Origin: Candidatus Elusimicrobium euhamitermitis
GTDB lineage: Bacteria; Elusimicrobiota; Elusimicrobia; Elusimicrobiales; Elusimicrobiaceae
Direction: 5' to 3'
Length of the DNA: 23,735 nt
Assembly: GCA_031254225.1 (NCBI GenBank)
Contig: JAIRUU010000041.1
Coordinates: 1-23,735 of the forward strand
A program made the position numbers and the translations under genes. The notes below the pieces were generated by a model. It had not been told where the DNA came from and did no database searches. It saw only the letters and a list, made by a program, of their open reading frames with translations. Position 1 is the stretch's first letter. Each line of letters starts with the position of its first letter. Below, piece after piece: positions 20,352 to 23,735 of this stretch.

Positions 20352-23327
20352 ATGAAACTTATATACGGACATTACCGGAGTTTAGAGGAATATCTGCCGC
20401 GTTTTATAAGCGAAAATAAAAAAAACGCGGTTGATAAAATCCTTATTGTAACGCCTTCCTCCCGCGGCGCGCGCGCGCTGCAGGGCGCGCTCACGCGCGC
20501 TTTGGGCGTAACTTCAAATATAAGTTTTATTAAATTTTCGTCGCTGCCCGCGCGCGTGGACAAAGAATTTTCGCCGTCCGCGCCGCCGGTGTTAAGCCGC
20601 GCGCCGCTGCAGGATTTTATTTTAAAAAATATAGCCGCCGCGCGCGAGGGCGTGGTTAAGCGCGGTTATATCACGGCGTTAAAATCAACTCTGCGGGATT
20701 TGTCAGACGCGCTTGTTGATGCCGCCGTAGTCAAAGACCACGCAGCGCAGGGCGCTTTCGGCTCAAAAGAAGACAATGAATACATGTCCAGTCTGGCGGA
20801 TATTTACGAAAAATATTATTCTGCGCTGTCCGCCGTGCCAGGTTACCGTTCTTACGCGGATTTTTTTGCGGCCGCGGCGGAAAATATTCCTAATTCCTTG
20901 TGGCTCAAAAGTTTTAAAAAAATAATTTTTTACGGGTTTTATGATTTTACCGGCACGCAGCTTGAAATTTTTAACGCCGCGCGCCAGAATTTTGACACGG
21001 CGTTATTTTTCCCTTACTTAAATCATCCGGCTTATAAATACGCGGAAAAACTTTTTAATACAAACATACTCGGCCTTACCAAAGACGTTACCTCTTTGGA
21101 AGATTCCGGTAAGACCGCGCTTGACGGCGCGCAGGCGGCGCTTTTTAACCCGCTTGAAGCCGCGCGCGGTAATCCCGCCGCGCAAATTATAAGCGCGTCC
21201 GGCGCGCGCGGGGAACTTTTTGCGGCGGCAAAAACCATAATTGATTTAGTTGAAAACAAAGGTTATAAATTTGAAGATATCGCAGTGACCGCGCGCGGGC
21301 TTGAAAATTATAAAGATTATATTTTTGACGTTTTTGAAGAAAATAAAATACCGCTTAACGCGAGCATTGATTTTCCTCTTACGGCGCACCCGCTCGCCGT
21401 GTTTTGTTTTAATTTGTTAAACCTTGCGCGCGGCGGTTTTGAAAAGGGCACGGTGCAGGCTGTAATTTCCAGCCCGTATTTTAAAATAAAAAATAACTGG
21501 AAGTTTATTATAAAAAACTCTCTTGCGGAGCGCGGTTTAAGCCAGTGGGAAAATCTGCTATCAGGCGGAAAATACGACGCAGATTTTTTAAACTGGCTAA
21601 AAGAAATTAACGCGGAACTTGCCTTTCTTAACAAACCTTACCCGTGGGATATTCTGGCCGGCCACGCGTTAAAAATTTTAGCGGCTTATACAAATACCGA
21701 GATTTTTAACGAGCGGGAAAAAAATATTTTCGCCCAGTTTTCTTCGCTGATTGAAGAGTTTAAACAATTTTCTCTTGTGCGCGGCGCGGCCGCGGGCGGG
21801 GAATTTTTGGAAGAACTGCAAAATGTTTTGTCTTCCGCGGTTTTAAGCCGCGCGCAAAATTCCGAGCTAGGCGTAACTGCGGGCGGCATAATGAGCCTGC
21901 GCGGACAGAATTTTAAAGTTGTAATAGCGCTGGGCTTAAACGAAAAAGTTTTTCCCGCGCCCGCCAGGGAAGACCCCCTGCTGCGCGATGCTTACCGCCG
22001 CGTTCTGCGCGACGTACAGGGTTTTTGGATAAGCCAGAAACTTGAACGCTTTGACGAGGAAAAACTTTTATTTTTCTTTGCCGTTACGGCGGCGCGGGAA
22101 AAATTATTTTTGTCTTTCCAGCGGTCTGACGAAGAAGGCAAAGCGTCTTCTCCGTCCTTATATCTTGCGGAGCTTTGCCGCGCCGCGGGCATTGATTTTG
22201 AAAAAAATACGCGCGGGTACCCTCGCCGCGAACTGGAAAAATATTTATCCGTTGACGACAAACTTTTAAACAAAAAAGAAATATCCGTCAAAATATCAGC
22301 GCTTGCGGATATTGAGCAAAATTACAAAACGGCCGGTTTTGATTTTGCCGCCGTTAAAGGCGGTTTTGCCGCCGCCGCGCAAATAGCTTCCCGCGGCGCG
22401 CTGACCGCTTACGACGGCGTTTTGGACAACGGCGCTGAAATTTATGACGCATTGTCCTCCAAATCATTTTCGGCCAGCGGTATGCAGATTTTGGCGCAGT
22501 GTCCGCAACGTTTTTATAATTCCCGCGTGCTTGGGCTTGAGGACGAGCAGGAAACTTTAAAACGTTCAGAGCTTGCTTCAAACCTGAAAGGCCTGCTTTA
22601 CCATAAAATTTTGCAGCGCGTTTACGGCGAGATTTCCGGCCCGCTTACCGTTGAGGGCGTTTTGGCTAAACTTGAAAATATTGTTCAGGAAGAGCTGCGC
22701 GCCGACCGTTATAAAGAGTACGGTCTATACCCCGTCGCGTGGAAGGTTATAACCGCGAAAATGAAAGAATATCTGACGGTTTTTTTGACTAAAGACATTG
22801 AAAGCCTGGACGGTTTTGTTCCGAAATATTTTGAGACGGAAATTACGGCCCGCGCAAATTACGGCGGCGGAGAAATTAACCTGCGGGGATTTATTGACCG
22901 CGTAGATGTTAAGGACGGCGCTTACAGAATTATTGATTATAAAACCGCGCAGTCTTCCGTCAAAGATTTGACAAAAGCGGCGTTTGCCAAAAAATACACG
23001 CAGCCTTTTATTTATCCGCTGATGACGTCGCAGGCGGCGGAGTTTAAAGATAAAAAATTTGAAAGTTTTTCTTTTTTAAATATTGAAAAAGGCTATTTCC
23101 GCCGCGAGCTTACGGCGGAAGATTTTGCGGAACTTGAAGAAAAATTCGGCGGTTTGATTAAACTTGTTTTATCTTTTACAAAGTACGGCAAATTTTTTAT
23201 TAAAGAGAGCGACAATTACTGCCCATACTGCAGTTTTGCAAATATTTGCCGCAAAGGCGTGGGCGCGGCTTTAACGCGCGCGCGCGCAAGCAATTTTTAC
23301 AAAGAGCTTGAAAGTTATGACGAATAA
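20352..23327 (+). CDS. addB: AddB-type helicase-nuclease subunit (PD-(D/E)XK exonuclease)
   Basis: About 991 residues from ATG 20352. The open frame extends upstream over sixA, but the N-terminus MKLIYGHYRSLEEYLP and the compact gap to sixA support this start. AddB pairs with AddA in double-strand break resection and RecA loading. The N-terminal helicase-like part lacks a Walker A motif (IYGHYRS instead), consistent with an inactivated motor. The C-terminal RecB-type nuclease has FIDRVD (Asp849) and IIDYKT (Asp862, Lys864). It carries the iron-sulfur cysteine pattern Cys717 (QCPQRFY) with Cys957, 960 and 966 (CPYCSFANIC). The 3' end overlaps addA by 11 nt. It is co-transcribed with addA. Confidence 0.9.
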   Translation: MKLIYGHYRSLEEYLPRFISENKKNAVDKILIVTPSSRGARALQGALTRALGVTSNISFIKFSSLPARVDKEFSPSAPPVLSRAPLQDFILKNIAAAREGVVKRGYITALKSTLRDLSDALVDAAVVKDHAAQGAFGSKEDNEYMSSLADIYEKYYSALSAVPGYRSYADFFAAAAENIPNSLWLKSFKKIIFYGFYDFTGTQLEIFNAARQNFDTALFFPYLNHPAYKYAEKLFNTNILGLTKDVTSLEDSGKTALDGAQAALFNPLEAARGNPAAQIISASGARGELFAAAKTIIDLVENKGYKFEDIAVTARGLENYKDYIFDVFEENKIPLNASIDFPLTAHPLAVFCFNLLNLARGGFEKGTVQAVISSPYFKIKNNWKFIIKNSLAERGLSQWENLLSGGKYDADFLNWLKEINAELAFLNKPYPWDILAGHALKILAAYTNTEIFNEREKNIFAQFSSLIEEFKQFSLVRGAAAGGEFLEELQNVLSSAVLSRAQNSELGVTAGGIMSLRGQNFKVVIALGLNEKVFPAPAREDPLLRDAYRRVLRDVQGFWISQKLERFDEEKLLFFFAVTAAREKLFLSFQRSDEEGKASSPSLYLAELCRAAGIDFEKNTRGYPRRELEKYLSVDDKLLNKKEISVKISALADIEQNYKTAGFDFAAVKGGFAAAAQIASRGALTAYDGVLDNGAEIYDALSSKSFSASGMQILAQCPQRFYNSRVLGLEDEQETLKRSELASNLKGLLYHKILQRVYGEISGPLTVEGVLAKLENIVQEELRADRYKEYGLYPVAWKVITAKMKEYLTVFLTKDIESLDGFVPKYFETEITARANYGGGEINLRGFIDRVDVKDGAYRIIDYKTAQSSVKDLTKAAFAKKYTQPFIYPLMTSQAAEFKDKKFESFSFLNIEKGYFRRELTAEDFAELEEKFGGLIKLVLSFTKYGKFFIKESDNYCPYCSFANICRKGVGAALTRARASNFYKELESYDE

Positions 23328-23735
23328 AGATAATTCCGTCAGGGAAACCGCGGTAACCGCAGCCGGCAAAAACATAGCCGTAGAGGCCGGCGCGGGCACG
23401 GGCAAAACCACGCTGCTTATAAACCGGCTTTGTTTTTTAATAGCCGCGCGCGGCGTTGCGGCTGAGCGTATTGTGGCTTTGACTTTTACGGAAAAAGCGG
23501 CCGCGGAAATTAAACTGCGCCTTGCTTTAACGCTGCAAAAAATACTTAATGAAATTGATAACCCCGAGACGGAAAATTCCACGGTCATTATGCTTTTAAA
23601 ACACGCGGATAAAGACAAAATAACAACGCGCTGCCGCGCCGCGCTTGAAAAACTTGACCGTTCTTTCATAAGCACCATACACGGTTTTTGTTCTTATATT
23701 TTAAAATCCTATCCGGTGGAAGCGGGTCTTAGCCC
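23317..23735 (+). CDS. addA: AddA-type UvrD-family helicase, partial (3' end outside window)
   Basis: Starts at ATG 23317 inside the end of addB and is open to the window edge (139 codons seen). Walker A is GAGTGKTT at residues 25-32 within VEAGAGTGKTTLLINRL. Motif Ia follows as ALTFTEKAAAEIKLRL, and STIHGFCSYIL is the UvrD/RecB Ic-type segment. As AddA it would be the active ATP-driven motor of the AddAB complex, normally also with a C-terminal nuclease, which cannot be seen here. The order addB-addA with overlap is the usual one. RecB is the alternative family, but the AddB partner favours AddA. Confidence 0.88.
   Translation, partial: MTNKDNSVRETAVTAAGKNIAVEAGAGTGKTTLLINRLCFLIAARGVAAERIVALTFTEKAAAEIKLRLALTLQKILNEIDNPETENSTVIMLLKHADKDKITTRCRAALEKLDRSFISTIHGFCSYILKSYPVEAGLS

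Noticed and set aside
1..23735. Defence system or prophage content
   Set aside because: Beyond AddAB, RmuC and housekeeping enzymes there are no restriction, abortive infection, toxin-antitoxin, integrase or phage genes visible.

Overview
The window reads as a chromosomal segment of a Gram-negative-type bacterium, most likely an Elusimicrobiota member. This is inferred from two stand-alone type IV pilin-like genes sharing the GFTLIELLVV...LPQY prepilin N-terminus, outer-membrane-style genes (AsmA-like protein, two lipoproteins), and an A/T-rich intergenic sequence combined with GCG/CGC-rich codons. No rRNA, CRISPR array, transposase or phage gene is visible. The gene content is mostly housekeeping and maturation functions.

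Layout. 1-4442 (minus): hisS-aspS, coupled by a 4-nt overlap, then a terminator, then a separately promoted AsmA-like gene that runs off the left edge. 4508-4981 (plus): a small cysteine-rich lipoprotein. 5010-6957 (minus): ridA-malQ. 7022-7161: a leader with several potential hairpins. 7162-12295 (plus): a five-gene operon, metallo-beta-lactamase-fold hydrolase followed by hypC-hypD-hypE-hypF, which builds the Fe(CN)2CO part of [NiFe]-hydrogenase sites; hypA, hypB and hydrogenase structural genes are not in the window. 12296-12702: a gene-free stretch holding three copies of a G-strand/C-strand asymmetric repeat, the third interrupted by about 93 bases of nested hairpins, and then a terminator.

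12703-16481 (minus): pilin 1 with a near-consensus sigma70 promoter, an M48 lipoprotein protease, a CNNM/CorC-type transporter whose C-terminus is a PTS EIIA domain, an inverted repeat/terminator, tRNA-Leu(GAG), and an SGNH hydrolase. 16550-18483 (plus): coaX-rmuC. 18503-20329 (minus): pilin 2, then uppP and sixA (sixA-uppP overlap by 4 nt). 20352-23735 (plus): addB-addA, with addA truncated by the right edge.

The items most worth a second look are the transporter-EIIA fusion, the nested repeat family at 12302-12644, and two divergent gene pairs (hisS/lipoprotein and sixA/addB). In these pairs all four genes lack a Shine-Dalgarno sequence and have a -10-like hexamer exactly 6 nt before the ATG, suggesting leaderless mRNAs. 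No clearly new defence or mobile system was found.
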